A stretch of DNA of 64,000 nucleotides from contig NC_088297.1 in NCBI RefSeq assembly GCF_032854445.1, forward strand, positions 17,931,127-17,995,126. Reading direction: 5' to 3'. A program made the translations under genes and the position numbers. This DNA is from Liolophura sinensis (taxonomy: Eukaryota; Mollusca; Polyplacophora; Chitonida; Chitonidae). A model generated the notes under the pieces. It was not told the DNA's origin, searched no databases, and saw only the letters and a program-made list of their open reading frames with translations. Positions within the stretch are counted from its first letter, which is position 1, and each line of letters opens with the position of its first letter. Below, piece by piece: positions 44,356-55,291 of the stretch.

Positions 44356-45358
44356 TGTTATGTATGACTATTTAACGTTTTCATGTACTGTTAGTCTGCG
44401 GACCTTTGTGAAAACATAACACGCCCTGTTATATGTGTACAGCGTGGACCGGATCGAAAGCACCTTGTTCAATGCTTCGTTTATTTCATTGGCTGTTAAT
44501 TCTGTGTTTAAGAATAGTTGAATCCACCTGGAACGTATATAAGCCGTGTTTTCTGTGCAGAGAGGAGGTATTTTTGCTGCATCCACTGGGAGCCAGGAGA
44601 GTGTGCGACGCTCTCGTATCGAGTCCATTATATTGATATGAGCTGGTGATGCCAGTTTCGTTTGGGAGGACAGATTTCTATGCCGGCACCGTTTGTGTAC
44701 CACAGTTGTACTGATGTCTGGTTTAAGTGAATTTCTGCGGAAGTCACGTTTATTGGTGTTCGGATCTTTATTATGACTATACAGTGTTGACTGTGTAATT
44801 TGTTTAACACGCTGACCTCACCTGACCGACAAGGTCGTCACGGACTCTAATCTGAAGATTTTAGTTTTGCAAAGGACGTTCGTTCTGCCACAAGGTGACA
44901 TTACTCTACGTCTCTGAACGGCTCGTTTGTGAGTTTCTGCGGGAGCTGTGACTGTTCTAAAGTGGATTATACCTCCATGCCTGGATTTACCCTGTGTTGT
45001 GCTCTGCGGGTGTGAAGTCATTCAAAGGCTTGACTGTTCCAGTTCTGTGTAACCTGTGTACTGTGTTCGCGTTCGCTAACCTAGCGAAGTACCTGACTGG
45101 GACAATTTGTGACTTGTGTGAATTGTGTGTTTATCCCATGGTCTTTACGTTGGATCTCCTGGAATACGTTCCTTGGGATGCAAAGGTGAACTGGAAACTT
45201 TTAAAGACCGGTAATACTGATGTGTATGTTTTTTTATGTTGTTGTTGTTGAACTGTCTGTAAAACTGTACGTCTTATTTTATATATATAAAGCATTGTTT
45301 ACATTGTAATACTGAGTCACTGAGTCTGTTTTCTGTTGCTGTTTTCAATACCGTAACA
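44356..45358 (+). mobile_element. Solo LTR, 1003 bp
   Basis: Begins TGTTATGTATGAC and ends ACCGTAACA, so the termini TGTTA/TAACA are exact inverted repeats. It is flanked by the 4-bp duplication ATCT (44352-44355 and 45359-45362). A TATA box (TATATAAG, 44536-44543) with an inverted CCAAT box (ATTGG, 44488) marks a promoter. An AT-rich TATATATAAAGC near 45280 may serve as poly(A) signal. No internal retrotransposon sequence is attached. It differs from the LTR of the Mag-like element just downstream. Confidence 0.7.
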
Positions 45359-45362
45359 ATCT

Positions 45363-45777
45363 TCCAAGAATTCTCATACACAGCTTAAACATATTATGAA
45401 GACAAACAGACGACAGGCCGAATTTCACGTCGTAACTGCGATCACGGTGGCCTGTCAGCTCTGTGTTACTCCACCTCATTGAGACTGTATAACGTTTACT
45501 TTCAGCATATTTGAGATCGTTCAAATAAATAGCGGGATAGGTGGCGCCATCTGTGTTGCCAAGTTGTGACAATAATGTATTTTTTTTCAGGCTTAAAAGC
45601 TTAATTACTCCTGTTAATACCGATATATATGTAGAACAACGTCGGCAGAACAGAAAATATCAGTATGTTAATGTTTTCGAGGACAGAATATGTTATATAA
45701 GGGGGGAAACATTAGCGGTTCGCATCCTGTTCCATGTAACGAAAACTGATCTCTTAGTAGTTCCCAAAGTTTGGGAA
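45363..45777. other. Unassigned interval between solo LTR and LTR element
   Basis: Contains a short GTGGCGCCATCTGTGTTGCC motif (45541) like that in the Penelope-like 3' regions, and an unremarkable plus frame, 45541-45780. No gene is recognised. Confidence 0.4.
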
Positions 45778-45782
45778 TAGCT

Positions 45783-45942
45783 TGTTATGGACATGTCGAT
45801 GTACATGATCTAGATCCACAATTTCATTGTGACCCAAGCGCACTTGATGTAATAGCGAGTACACGAGTCAATTAAAGTCGTATGTGTTGCAATATTCGGT
45901 CGTCGGTTGTATGTCATTATGCTAAGCCCGCAGACCTAAACA
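45783..45942 (+). repeat. 5' LTR (160 bp)
   Basis: TGTTATGGACATGTCGATG to CCGCAGACCTAAACA. It differs from the 3' LTR at four positions (two within ACATGTC versus ATATATC, one in GTAATAG versus GTAGTAG, one in GCAATAT versus GCAGTAT). Confidence 0.9.
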
Positions 45943-45960
45943 TGGTGTCAGAAGTGAAGT
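45943..45960 (+). other. Primer-binding site
   Basis: TGGTGTCAGAAGTGAAGT starts directly after the LTR. The leading TGG pairs with the CCA 3' end of a tRNA. I do not assign the tRNA. Confidence 0.65.
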
Positions 45961-46265
45961 GACTGATTGTAGCATATGGCAGAAAGTCATCGCAGCTCAC
46001 AGGACAGAGGTATTTGGCATTGTTATTGAATTTCATGCGATCGCCCAGTGAACCACATGTAACGCTGTTTACAGTGGATGCCGCCATATTGGGTTTCGAC
46101 ACCGGAAGCTTTCTTGATGAACGTTTCGCTTGAGATACGACCTGTATTTGTCATTTTGGTGAGAGAAAGAATATTACCAATAATACTTTGAGAACTTTTA
46201 CGGTGAATGCAAGCATTTACAGACTCTGTGAAGTACAATTTACGCGTGAAAGGACCATCAAGGAA

Positions 46266-47591
46266 ATGGCTACGTATCAGATACCAGCGCCACAGCCGAT
46301 GTCTGTGAAAGGCGATGTCTCGGACAACTGGAAGAATTTTAGAGCATCGTGGGGCTGTTATGCCAAAGCTGCTGAACTCACTGAGAAGGATGAATCAGTT
46401 CAAGCCGCAATTCTATGCAGTGTGATGGGTATGGAATGCGTTTAGTGACATTTAGTGACATTGTCAAATGAAGATAAACAAGTGCCAGGTTGTATTCTAA
46501 AGGCACTTGGAGCTCATTTTATGCCACAGAAACATTTACTGTTCGAACGAGTGAAATTTGGTTATTCAAATCAGAATGATCAAGAGTCCGTTGATCAGTA
46601 TGTGGTTAGACTGAGACAGTTAGCAGAAACCTGTGAATTTGAGACATTGTGTGAGAGTTTGATTAGAGACAGGTTAGTGATGGGTACTCATGATAGCTCA
46701 ACTAGAAATAGATTACTTCGAGAACGGCCAGTTCCAGACTTAAATCGTTGCATTGAGGTTTTACGTGCATGTGAATTGTCAAAAGCTCACAAAGAACAAC
46801 TACGCAGTACAACAACAACTGTTAGTGATCCACAAAGTATGGTACATGCAACATATAAGCAACCCAGAAAGGAGAGAACTCGGAACAAGAAACCAGATCA
46901 CAAGACACACACGAAGAACACAAACTCATCAGGTTCAAACAAGCACACAGCACACATTGTCTGCCGCTATTGTGGTCAAGATCATGTCAAAGGCAAAGAT
47001 AATTGCCCAGCTTATGGCATGACCTGTGAGAAATGTGGAAAATTGCACCATTTTTCTTCTGTTTGTAAGTTGAAGACCTACTCAAGGAAGAAATTGCATC
47101 AAGCCAGTGCTCACTATGATGAGACAGACAGCGATTCTGACGATCTGTTGTTTGCTATACAGACTATACGTGCAGTCACAGATGTGACTGATATGAACAA
47201 ACACTCAGGTTTCATGGTTCCAATGACATTTCACACAGATTACCCACGCACAATGAAAGTTCAGCTAGATTCAGGTGCCACATGTAGTGCTATGTCACAC
47301 AAAGATTTGCTGAAAATTGTGCACCACCGCAAAGTAAAACTAGACAAACCAAAAGGCAAAATTAAGTTGTATGATGGTAGTACGATAACACCACTAGGAA
47401 CATACAAATTATGCATAAGTCTTAATGCCGGACCAAAGCGTAACATTACATTTGACATTATTGCTAATGCTCCTTGGCCTATCATAGATGGAATGACATG
47501 TGTACAGAATGGATGGATAAATTTGTGTTCTGATAAAGCAGTCTATATGACTCAAAAAGCCAGTACACACGCACCCCTACACAAAGGATGA
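46266..47591 (+). pseudogene. Gag-protease of the Mag-like element
   Basis: Starts MATYQIPAPQPMSVKGDVSD at 46266. Two in-frame stops (TAG TGA at 46443-46448) lie inside a 10-bp direct duplication, TTTAGTGACA. The frame then continues 46455-47591. The capsid-like part ends before two zinc knuckles: CRYCGQDHVKGKDNC and CEKCGKLHHFSSVC. The protease active site is VQLDSGATCSAMSH (near 47262), a D-S-G triad as in this clade. The ORF stops at 47589 and the Pol frame takes over, overlapping it from at least 47578. Confidence 0.85.
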
Positions 47592-48940
47592 AATTTTCCA
47601 ATCTTATGATGATGTATTCACTGGATTAGGTTGCCTACCAGGTGAATATCACATTGAAACAGATCCAGCAGTACATCCAGTACAACATGCACCTCGACGC
47701 ATCCCAGTACATCTCAAAATGCCCTTGAAAAATAAAATAGATGAAATGGAAAGACAGGGTATAATCACAAAGGTTTCAACTCCAACTGATTGGATAAACA
47801 GTTTAGTCGCAGTCTACAAGCCAGATAAACTGAGAATGTGCATAGATCCTAGAGACTTGAACAAAGCAATAAAGAGACCAAAGTACCAAATGCCAACAGT
47901 AGATGAGATATTGCCAAAGCTCTCTAAAGCGAAAGTTTTCACTTTTCTTGATGCTAAAGATGGCTTCTTTCAGGTGAAACTAGATGAAGAAAGTTCTTAT
48001 CTCACAACATTTTGGACACCTTTTGGAAGATATAGGTACCTGAGAATGCCTCAAGGTATAAGTAGTGCTCCAGAAGAGTTTCAGCGTAGACAGATTGAAG
48101 TTCTGAATGGTCTCGATGGCGTTGATGTTGTTGTAGACGACATACTATGCTATGGATGTGGGGATAGTGTTGAAAGCGCAAATCAGGATCATGATAAGAA
48201 TCTCATAAAACTTCTACAAAGAGCTCGCGAACAGAATCTGAAGTTTAATAAGAAGAAGTTCAGACTCAGACAGGAAGAACTACCATACATGGGTCAAGTG
48301 TTGACCAGTGAGGGATTAAAGCCTGATCAAAAATATCAGCAATTTTGAAGATGCCAGCTCCAGAGGACAAGAAAGCAGTTCAGCGCCTGCTAGGTTGTGT
48401 GAACCATTTGTCGAGATTCCTGCCTAGATTATCTGATGTGTGTGAACCACTCTGAAGACTTACAGAGAAGCAAGCAATCTTTGTTTGGGAGTCAGAACAA
48501 TCAAATGCATTTGTAAAAGTAAAAGAGCTGATTAGCTCTGCACCACTGCTTAGATATTATGATGTGAACAGTCAAGCTACTATTCAGTGTGATGCATCAG
48601 AAACAGGACTAGGTGCTACATTGTTACAGAATGGACAGCCTGTAGCATTCGCCTCCAGATCCCTTACCCCTGCTGAACGTCGCTATGCACAAATAGAGAA
48701 GGAGTGCTTGGCGATACTGTTTGCATGTGTACGATTCGATCAGTATCTGCATGGACGTGATCTGATATCAGTGCAGTCAGACCACAAGCCACTGGTCCCA
48801 ATATTTCTGAAATGAATTCATTCAGCGCCCAAGAGATTACAGCGCATGTTGCTACGACTGCAAAAGTACAACTTACAGGTGAAGTACTTACCTGGCACAC
48901 AAATGTACATTGCAGATATGCTGAGCAGAGCTCACGAATC
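47578..48940 (+). pseudogene. RT-RNase H of the Mag-like element
   Basis: RT frame to 48348: MCIDPRDLNKAIKRPKYQMP, FTFLDAKDGFFQVKLDEESS, FGRYRYLRMPQGISSAPEEF and the catalytic VVVDDILCYG. A frameshift follows near 48345, and a TGA interrupts the connection near 48454. RNase H frame 48564-48815: ATIQCDASETGLGATLLQNG, RRYAQIEKECLAILFACVRF, VQSDHKPLVPIF, then a stop. The tail KYNLQVKYLPGTQMYIADML is in another frame (48846-49136). Catalytic residues are present but split over frames. Confidence 0.85.
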
Positions 48941-49132
48941 ATGCAATTATTCCACTGGAAAGGATATGCCAGACTTTCAGATCTTTCACATGAAACAGGA
49001 GAAACAGTTATTTGATGACGTCACAAGCATCAACCAACTTGATCATATGAGATTGTCAGCCGACACTCATCAGCAGATCAAGTCATGCACTAACTCGGAT
49101 GCAACATTACAGACTCTCATGACTACAGTCAC

Positions 49133-50386
49133 ATGACAGGATGGCCAGAATCTCGAGATGAGGTACCAGTTTCAATTCGTGAATACTGGAATTTCCGTGA
49201 TGAACTTACAGCTCAGGATGGTGTTTTGTATAAAGGTATGAAAGTTATTGTACCTACAGCCATGAAGGCACAGATGATCGCTCGAGCACACTCAAGCCAT
49301 CAGGTCCAGATGCCTGTATTCGTAGAGCGAGAGATGTTCTGTACTGGCCAGGAATGGCAGGAGAAATTAAGGATAAAGTGAAATCGTGTACAGTATGCTG
49401 TGACTTTCTAGCCAAGCAGGCTAAAGAGCCACTGATGACTCACAAAATACCGTCTGTACCTTGGTCTAAGGTTGGTCAAGATCTATTCAGTCTTTATGGA
49501 GAAAACTATCTTGTGACAGTTGACTACTATAGTGATTATTTTGAGTTGGATCAGCTTCAGGATACAACAGCAGCATCAGTCATCTGCGCTACCAAAGCTC
49601 ACTTCTCAAGGCATGGTATTGCAGACATGGTCACAGACAACGGACCGCAGTGTATTAGTCCTGAGTTTCAGGACTTTTTACGTCAGTGAGAATTCAAACA
49701 CTCCACGAGTTCCCCCCACCACAGTCAAAGCAATGGTAAGGCTGAATCAGCTGTGAAGATAGCGAAGAAACTTGTGAAGAAGTGTAAACGGGACAATCAG
49801 GATTTACAGCTAGCACTACTGGAATGGAGAAACACGCCTGGCGAAGATGGTTACAGTCTAGTTCAGAAGCTCATGTCGCGTAGAACTAGGTCAATTGTTC
49901 CAACAGCTGAAGGACTACTATCGCCAAGTTGTCACAGGTGTTGATGGCAGTATACAGTTGAAACGACAGAAAGCTAAAGCGTCATATAATGGACATGCTA
50001 AATCTCTTCCAGAACTCCAAATCGGAGACCCTGTTCGATTACAGCCAATCAACTCTAAAGGTCCCTGGGAAAAAGGCTCTTGTGTCGCTAAGATTGAAAA
50101 CCGTTCGTACATAGTGGAATCCGAACATGGAAACTTGTTTAGACGTAACAGGAAGTTCATACGTTATGATCAGAGTGGATGTCCACAGACAGATTCAAGT
50201 CTGGTGGAAGTGCCTTCGGTTTTGCCAGATGCAGAAATAACTAACAGCCAGGATTCAAATGTAGTCAGCCAGCGAGAAAACCCTCGTGCATCAGTACAGC
50301 CAAGTGTACCACGTGACAGTTCCACAAGAACCAGGAGTGGGTGTCAGTGTGTTCTACCGGTGAAATACCAGGACTTTGTAATGTGA
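49133..50386 (+). pseudogene. Integrase of the Mag-like element
   Basis: Zinc-binding N-terminal domain: ARAHSSHQ (near 49283) and VKSCTVCCDF (near 49381), in different frames. Catalytic core: YLVTVDYYSDYFELDQL (first Asp), MVTDNGPQCISPEFQDF (second Asp), then a stop at 49687, then SQSNGKAESAVKIAKKLVKK (Glu). The C-terminal frame 49895-50386 includes LQIGDPVRLQPINSKGPWEK and SYIVESEHGNLFRRNRKFIR, a GPY/F-like module with a tail. The protein inserts the cDNA; this copy is interrupted. Confidence 0.85.
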
Positions 50387-50623
50387 TTTGACAATCTGAA
50401 TCAGACAGTTAACTTTGCCTGCATGAAGCTATATTTTTTGGTTTAAAATTGAGTTGAAGTTACATGTAAGGCTTCATGTTTATTGTCAATGGCTTTAAAG
50501 CAAGGCTTGCTTATTGATATGCGAACAGTTTATTTGTTTATTTCATGGACAGTGATTTATTTGATGATCATTGCAACTTAAAGCAAAACACAAAGAATTA
50601 TGAGTTAATTTAAACTTCTCTTT

Positions 50624-50636
50624 AGGAAAAGGGAGA
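50624..50636 (+). other. Polypurine tract
   Basis: AGGAAAAGGGAGA directly precedes the 3' LTR and is the plus-strand primer of reverse transcription. Confidence 0.85.
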
Positions 50637-50796
50637 TGTTATGGATATATCGATGTACATGATCTAGATCCACAATTTCATTGTGACCCAAGCGCACTTG
50701 ATGTAGTAGCGAGTACACGAGTCAATTAAAGTCGTATGTGTTGCAGTATTCGGTCGTCGGTTGTATGTCATTATGCTAAGCCCGCAGACCTAAACA
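50637..50796 (+). repeat. 3' LTR (160 bp)
   Basis: TGTTATGGATATATCGATG to CCGCAGACCTAAACA, followed by the TAGCT target duplication. Confidence 0.9.
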
Positions 50797-50832
50797 TAGC
50801 TTTCTTCGTCAGTTGACACTGCGCCATTCGTT

Positions 50833-51222
50833 AGTACGTTAACGCTTACCTGTTGGATGTGGTAACCTTATCACTGTGCGACATTTTCACACGCACTTAC
50901 ATAATGTGTGTGTGTAGCCTACATGCCGTGTAGATTCTTTAAGTGGGGACTTAATATTTGGACCTCAAGACTGACCAGGGCCAGAAATATCAAGTGTTAA
51001 AGGAAAATGACCTAGTTGGCCTGTAATAGTACGTTAACGCTTACCTGTTGGATGTGGTAACCTTATCACTGTGCGACATTTTCACACGCACTTACATAAT
51101 GTGTGTGTGTAGCCTACATGCCGTGTAGATTCTTTAAGTGGGGACTTAATATTTGGACCTCAGGACTGACCAGGGCCAGAAATATCAAGTGTTAAAGGAA
51201 AATGACCTAGTTGGCCTGTAAT
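50833..51222 (+). repeat. 195-bp tandem duplication
   Basis: Two exact-length copies, 50833-51027 and 51028-51222. Each starts AGTACGTTAACGCTTACCTG and ends GTTGGCCTGTAAT. I see one mismatch (CCTCAAGACTG versus CCTCAGGACTG). No coding content. Confidence 0.9.
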
Positions 51223-51354
51223 ATCCCCACAACTCTTCGAGCTACGCTGAACACTGTAGCCTTAAACACCGTGAATTTCCTCAGCACACCTTACTTCTAT
51301 CTTGACATGCAATTTTGTGATTCTCAGTGATGTAAGGTGACAATTATCATAACA

Positions 51355-51610
51355 GCCTGTGCAATCCATGCGGTTCCCAGATAACATTTACAAACTGGGC
51401 CGGTACTGGTCCAGTTCTGGCTAGCCGGTACGGCGGCATACCGGCGTGCACAGTGGCTTCGAATTGGGCCTGTACAAACAGCCCTAATCGGACCGTTACT
51501 AGGGTTATTGTACCGACAATGTTTCGGTACTAATCCCATATGGCGCAGGAGAACTAACCCAGTACGATCCGAAATCAAACATGTACAGGGCCAGAGGCGG
51601 TTGTGCATCA
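51355..51610. repeat. Palindromic GGCC/GTACTGG repeat cluster (left)
   Basis: Closely spaced degenerate palindromic units include AACTGGGCCGGTACTGGTCC, AGCCGGTACGGCGGCATACC, AATTGGGCCTGTAC, ATCGGACCGTTACTAG and TACCGACAATGTTTCGGTAC. The same kind of units fill 57080-57660. They lie about 0.6-0.9 kb beyond the stop codon of the DUF4806-type gene copy B. This is where the subterminal repeats of a CACTA-like element would be expected. Confidence 0.65.
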
Positions 51611-52225
51611 CGTCCCAGTCATACCTACCGCTTAATACCCATTTTGGTAACCAGTTGACGCCTGAATTGAGTCAGTACACACAACAGATGTATAAATCTG
51701 TCTGATCCTGAGCGAATTAAACAAAGAAAAACACAGTTGTGGATAAAAAAATATTAAAGCCAGTTACCAGAATATCGATCATGAATAAAACTGCTCGAAT
51801 AGATCGACTGTTGGCAAACGGGGAAGAAAGGAAAACCAAGGTCAATCGATCATGTACACAAAGAACATTCACTGGCTATACTTCACAAATCACCGATTAG
51901 TTCGGGTGAATATAATAACTGGCGAATACCGATACTAAATTTGCGTTTCAATATGCAAGGAGTTAGGTCACCCTTTTGTAAATCTGTATATGTGTTTTAC
52001 AATATAATATGAAAGCAGATAAGAAGGAAGCGTCGAAACAGTTTCTATAACTTTATAATGCAAATGCATGTTTTTTATTTCTAAACCCGAAATAACATAT
52101 ACAGAAGTAATAAAGATTGACCAGTGCACCGTTACCAATGTTAAAGGATGAACTAAAGCCCAAAAATGTGAATTAAAATTAGACGATGGTTTATTATTCC
52201 ATTCTAGTTTATGTCGTGTAATTTG
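51611..52225. other. 3' flank of gene copy B, no gene seen
   Basis: AT-rich, with no recognisable coding sequence. It includes AATAATA-type runs that might serve as poly(A) signal for the minus-strand gene. Confidence 0.4.
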
Positions 52226-54304
52226 TTATTTTGAATGGTTTTCTTCACTGGCCCCTCTTTTGTTCACCTCTCTCTGCCTTCTTCCTCCCTGGCTGTCAGC
52301 TGTGTTTGTCAGCCCATGATTTCCCCGACCAATTTGATCCGCTATTGCCAAGTACAGCCTGTTCTTCAATACCGATCCTAATATAAAACAGAGACGAAAA
52401 TGTTAACTAATATACCTTGTAAAACTAACGTGCTACTTAAACGTGTTCTGCTGGTGATACTAACAACCATATGATTGTAAACAACGTATGTAATGGTTAT
52501 CCATCGGTGATATGATACACTCCACATGACCATTGCTCATTAGCAACATCACATATTTACGAATCATAATCTCAATTTCTCAAACTGTGATATGGTTAAA
52601 CTGTGTTATTGAACTCCACATGGATGTATTTTAGCATCCGCGCACTCATGCAATAAGAGGTAAAAGGAGACGTGGTGGAGTCATTGCAACCCGGGGGGAA
52701 AATATGAATGTTAATTATTCTAACTTCTGAAAACATCACAGAGATAGAGTCCCCCAAATGGTCTCTTCGGGACTTCACCGGTCCCTTTCCATCCTTTGTT
52801 TCCCACCAAGTTCATGTTAAGGGCGACGACATGGCCCAGCGTCTGCGACATAATTTGGCTTCCTTCAGTTCTACTATTTATAAAGGTTACCACTCATGGG
52901 ATTTTACAGACGAGCCACCTATGAGGCTAAGACAATGGACCTAAACAACCGAATTGATAAAAAAATCGTATATTTCAGCAGAATTAGGAATATTTTAACC
53001 ATTCAGTGGACTGAAGGTGAAGACAAATAAGGATTTAAATGTATAACTATTTGTCATCTGTGCTAATATTCAGTTTTAGTTTAGAGACAGGAAAATCGAA
53101 AACTTAGCGAGTTACGCTGTTTGTGGAACGCCCAACTCAAGTGAGCGAAGAGAAAGATCTGTATATGTTACAGTAACATGTATACGAAATTTATTAAAAC
53201 ATCAACCAAACAATTAGTAAATGTGTGTTTCAGACTAAAGCGGTTATAAAACAAAAGTTAATTAAAAAGGCGTTTGTGTAGCCCGGTGAACGAGTTTGAC
53301 CTCAATTGCGTCAAGATCTTCAAAGCACTGCACAGGCAGAAAGTCCTCCGCGATGCTAGCTGTGCCCGGTTCATGGCTGTCCTTTTGCAGTATTTTCATT
53401 AAAAGCTTTTTTTGAGAAGACTGTTCCCTCAGGATGTCCTCGAGGATAACTTTTATGGCAATCGCTGCCTTCAGAATTTCAACGGCGGTGCCTACAAATT
53501 AATAGAAATTAATAACAAATTAACAAAACTTACCTATGATATGTGATTATTTCAATGAACAATATCAACGTAGAAGAAATACCAGCTGTTAAACGGTCAC
53601 TAGTGTGCTAGTATCTGTATCGGATTCACTGGTTTTTTTTTGTTTTTTTTTTTGCTACTTGTTTTCTAATCCACACACATTTCACATGTCAAAACTGCCA
53701 AGCTCGCACCTGTTCGTGGATGTGATGTTTCGTTCTTTATTGCAACAGGAGATTCTGAGATTCAGTCTCGGCGGAAGTTTGATGGATTTTAGTATAAGTC
53801 ATATTGTCAATGTTCAGTTAGTCAACTGTCCAACACGTGGCTAATCGTTAGAGTTCAGACTGAATCCGTTTTAAATCTCGGCGTCGAAACAGACATTCGT
53901 GTGCGTACGTGAAGACAAATAATCGTCCTCTGCCATATACGAGGAGCCGTTTTGGTACAGTTTTTCTGATCTGTGAAAATTATTCGCACACATCTTAAAA
54001 TCATTTCCTAATATATCATGGGAATGTGAATTTAAGATATCTGAAAGATATTCACAATAACATCTTAATGTCATGAAGGCCAAAACGGCTTTAAAGGAAG
54101 TGTTTTAACACGCCGATGTTCAGGCAAGGTGTTAGGTTTAAACATGTGCCTGGCTCTCCTTGGAGGAGTGTGTCAAATGCCGACTCCAATTCCACTGCTG
54201 GAAAATCTGTCAGTGCAGGTTTAAGACGTTTTTGCTTCGGCTGCGTTGGTATGAGAGCTTCGTCGTCATCACTCTCGCTTGAGGAATATCTCTTTTGTTT
54301 GCGT
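52226..54304 (-). pseudogene. DUF4806-family gene copy B (partial)
   Basis: Minus-strand exons homologous to copy A. Exon 'RRK' starts 54304 (RKQKRYSSSESDDDEAL, KQKRLKPALTDFPAVELES). Exon 53491 to about 53262 encodes AVEILKAAIAIKVILEDILR and FLPVQCFEDLDAIEVKLVH. The DUF4806 core exon (about 52866-52725) has IMSQTLGHVVALNMNLVGNK and RPFGGLYLCDVF. The last exon, 52377-52226, has SVLKNRLYLAIADQIGRGNH and QGGRRQREVNKRG, with stop TAA. Acceptors at exons 1, 2 and 4 are good. Donors after the first two exons are weak or absent, and the core exon donor is GTTAGA. The N-terminal WPPFK exons are missing because an LTR-like block occupies their place. It is probably a pseudogene, although the last junction keeps the same phase 1 as in copy A. 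Confidence 0.65.
52867..52906 (+). mobile_element. Short Penelope-like fragment at an exon edge
   Basis: TTCTACTATTTATAAAGGTT followed by ACCACTCATGGGAT matches 29687-29725 of the Penelope-like copy b almost exactly. It directly abuts the 5' edge of the DUF4806 core exon of gene B, replacing the start of the domain seen in copy A (IGGSNLKEATRR). Confidence 0.55.
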
Positions 54305-54348
54305 CTGCAAGGGAATCTTTTGCTGATGATCAATATCACACAAACATG

Positions 54349-55089
54349 TGTTACAACCCAAACTGTCTGTATTATAAAGAGATGGCTTGTTCGAAATACA
54401 CGACAGTTTAGCCGCACAAAAAAGTAACAAAAACCAGCAGATTTTATTTTACAACAATTTATTAGCTTAACAAGAACAGGTAATAAGACTTATACAAATA
54501 CTAAAGTACTTAAGTTTAACAAGAAAGGATAGCAGTATCTATACAAATACTAAAGTACTTACGGTGTCAAGTCCAAACGGACGCATATATTCCACAATAT
54601 ATACCACACAGGCATAAATGCTCAGAGGCAAATTCACAAGGGGGAAAATCCACAGTATAACTGGGTGTATGACGAAATATACACAAAATTCCACAGACAG
54701 GGTCCGTGTACAAGAGCACAAATTAAACATACAAGTTCAGACTGAACAAGTGCTCGGTGGAGATAGGATATAACAAAGCCAGAGGCTATAAAGACACCAA
54801 AATTCAGCACAAATGGCCTACTAAAGTAATACACAGCAAAGGCATCCAAGCTCTCAATAATTCTCCTTTCTCCGTTCTTTCCGTTTGACCTGCTTTCATA
54901 GGTCTTATATAGCCTGGTGGAATTGTCTAGAATAAGAAAATTCCTGAACACTTGATGTAAACAAACAGGCACCGAACTGCGCGATTTCTGGAATATTCTA
55001 AGGTAGAGACAGACAGCAGGCGCTGAACTCAGCGTATGTAAACAGTGGCAAGCTAAATTTAGAAACTGACGGCAGTCGTGCACATAACA
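54349..55089 (-). promoter_or_regulatory. LTR-like block with heat-shock promoter
   Basis: Read on the minus strand: two canonical heat-shock elements (GAATATTCCAGAA, 54998-54986; TTCAGGAATTTTC, 54948-54936), then a TATA box (TATATAAG, 54911-54904). About 450 bp later come AATAAA-type signals (near 54450). The order promoter, body, poly(A) signal is that of an LTR or a Penelope pseudo-LTR. Possible ends are TGTTATG (55089) and GTAACA (54349), but no target duplication was found. It lies immediately upstream, same strand, of the first remaining exon of gene B. Confidence 0.6.
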
Positions 55090-55230
55090 ATACAAGATAG
55101 ACGGTTACACTGGGCAACCAGCGCCATCTATGTTGTTAAATACCATGTACGTGATAAATATGTACATAGGGATAACAGCGCCGTCTATGTGGTTGATCAC
55201 AATGCACATCGCCAGAGACTCTGTTTGTGT
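55090..55230 (-). mobile_element. Penelope-like 3' region fragment
   Basis: The reverse complement matches 30270-30400: GCATTGTGATCAACCACATA, GACGGCGCTGTTATCC, AACAACATAGATGGCGCTGG and TGTAACCGTCTATCTT. It lies between the transposase remnant and the LTR-like block. Confidence 0.65.
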
Positions 55231-55291
55231 TGGAACAGGTCCATTTGAATGTTTTTCTCTGACTAACAGTTTATCATCAGCAGAAGATTCC

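Larger units (their letters stand above)
45783..50796 (+). mobile_element. Ty3/Gypsy LTR retrotransposon, Mag/SURL-like
   Basis: 5' LTR 45783-45942 and 3' LTR 50637-50796 are both 160 bp with four differences, all transitions. A perfect 5-bp target duplication TAGCT lies at 45778-45782 and 50797-50801. The internal order is PBS, Gag, protease, RT, RNase H, integrase and PPT, as in Ty3/Gypsy. RT and integrase wording resembles the Mag/SURL group, which includes elements known from bivalves. Several frameshifts and stops show the copy is dead despite similar LTRs. Confidence 0.9.

Noticed and set aside
54634-55095. Minus-strand frame of 153 codons
   Set aside because: It lies across the LTR-like promoter block, with the TATA box and heat-shock elements inside it, and shows no protein motif.
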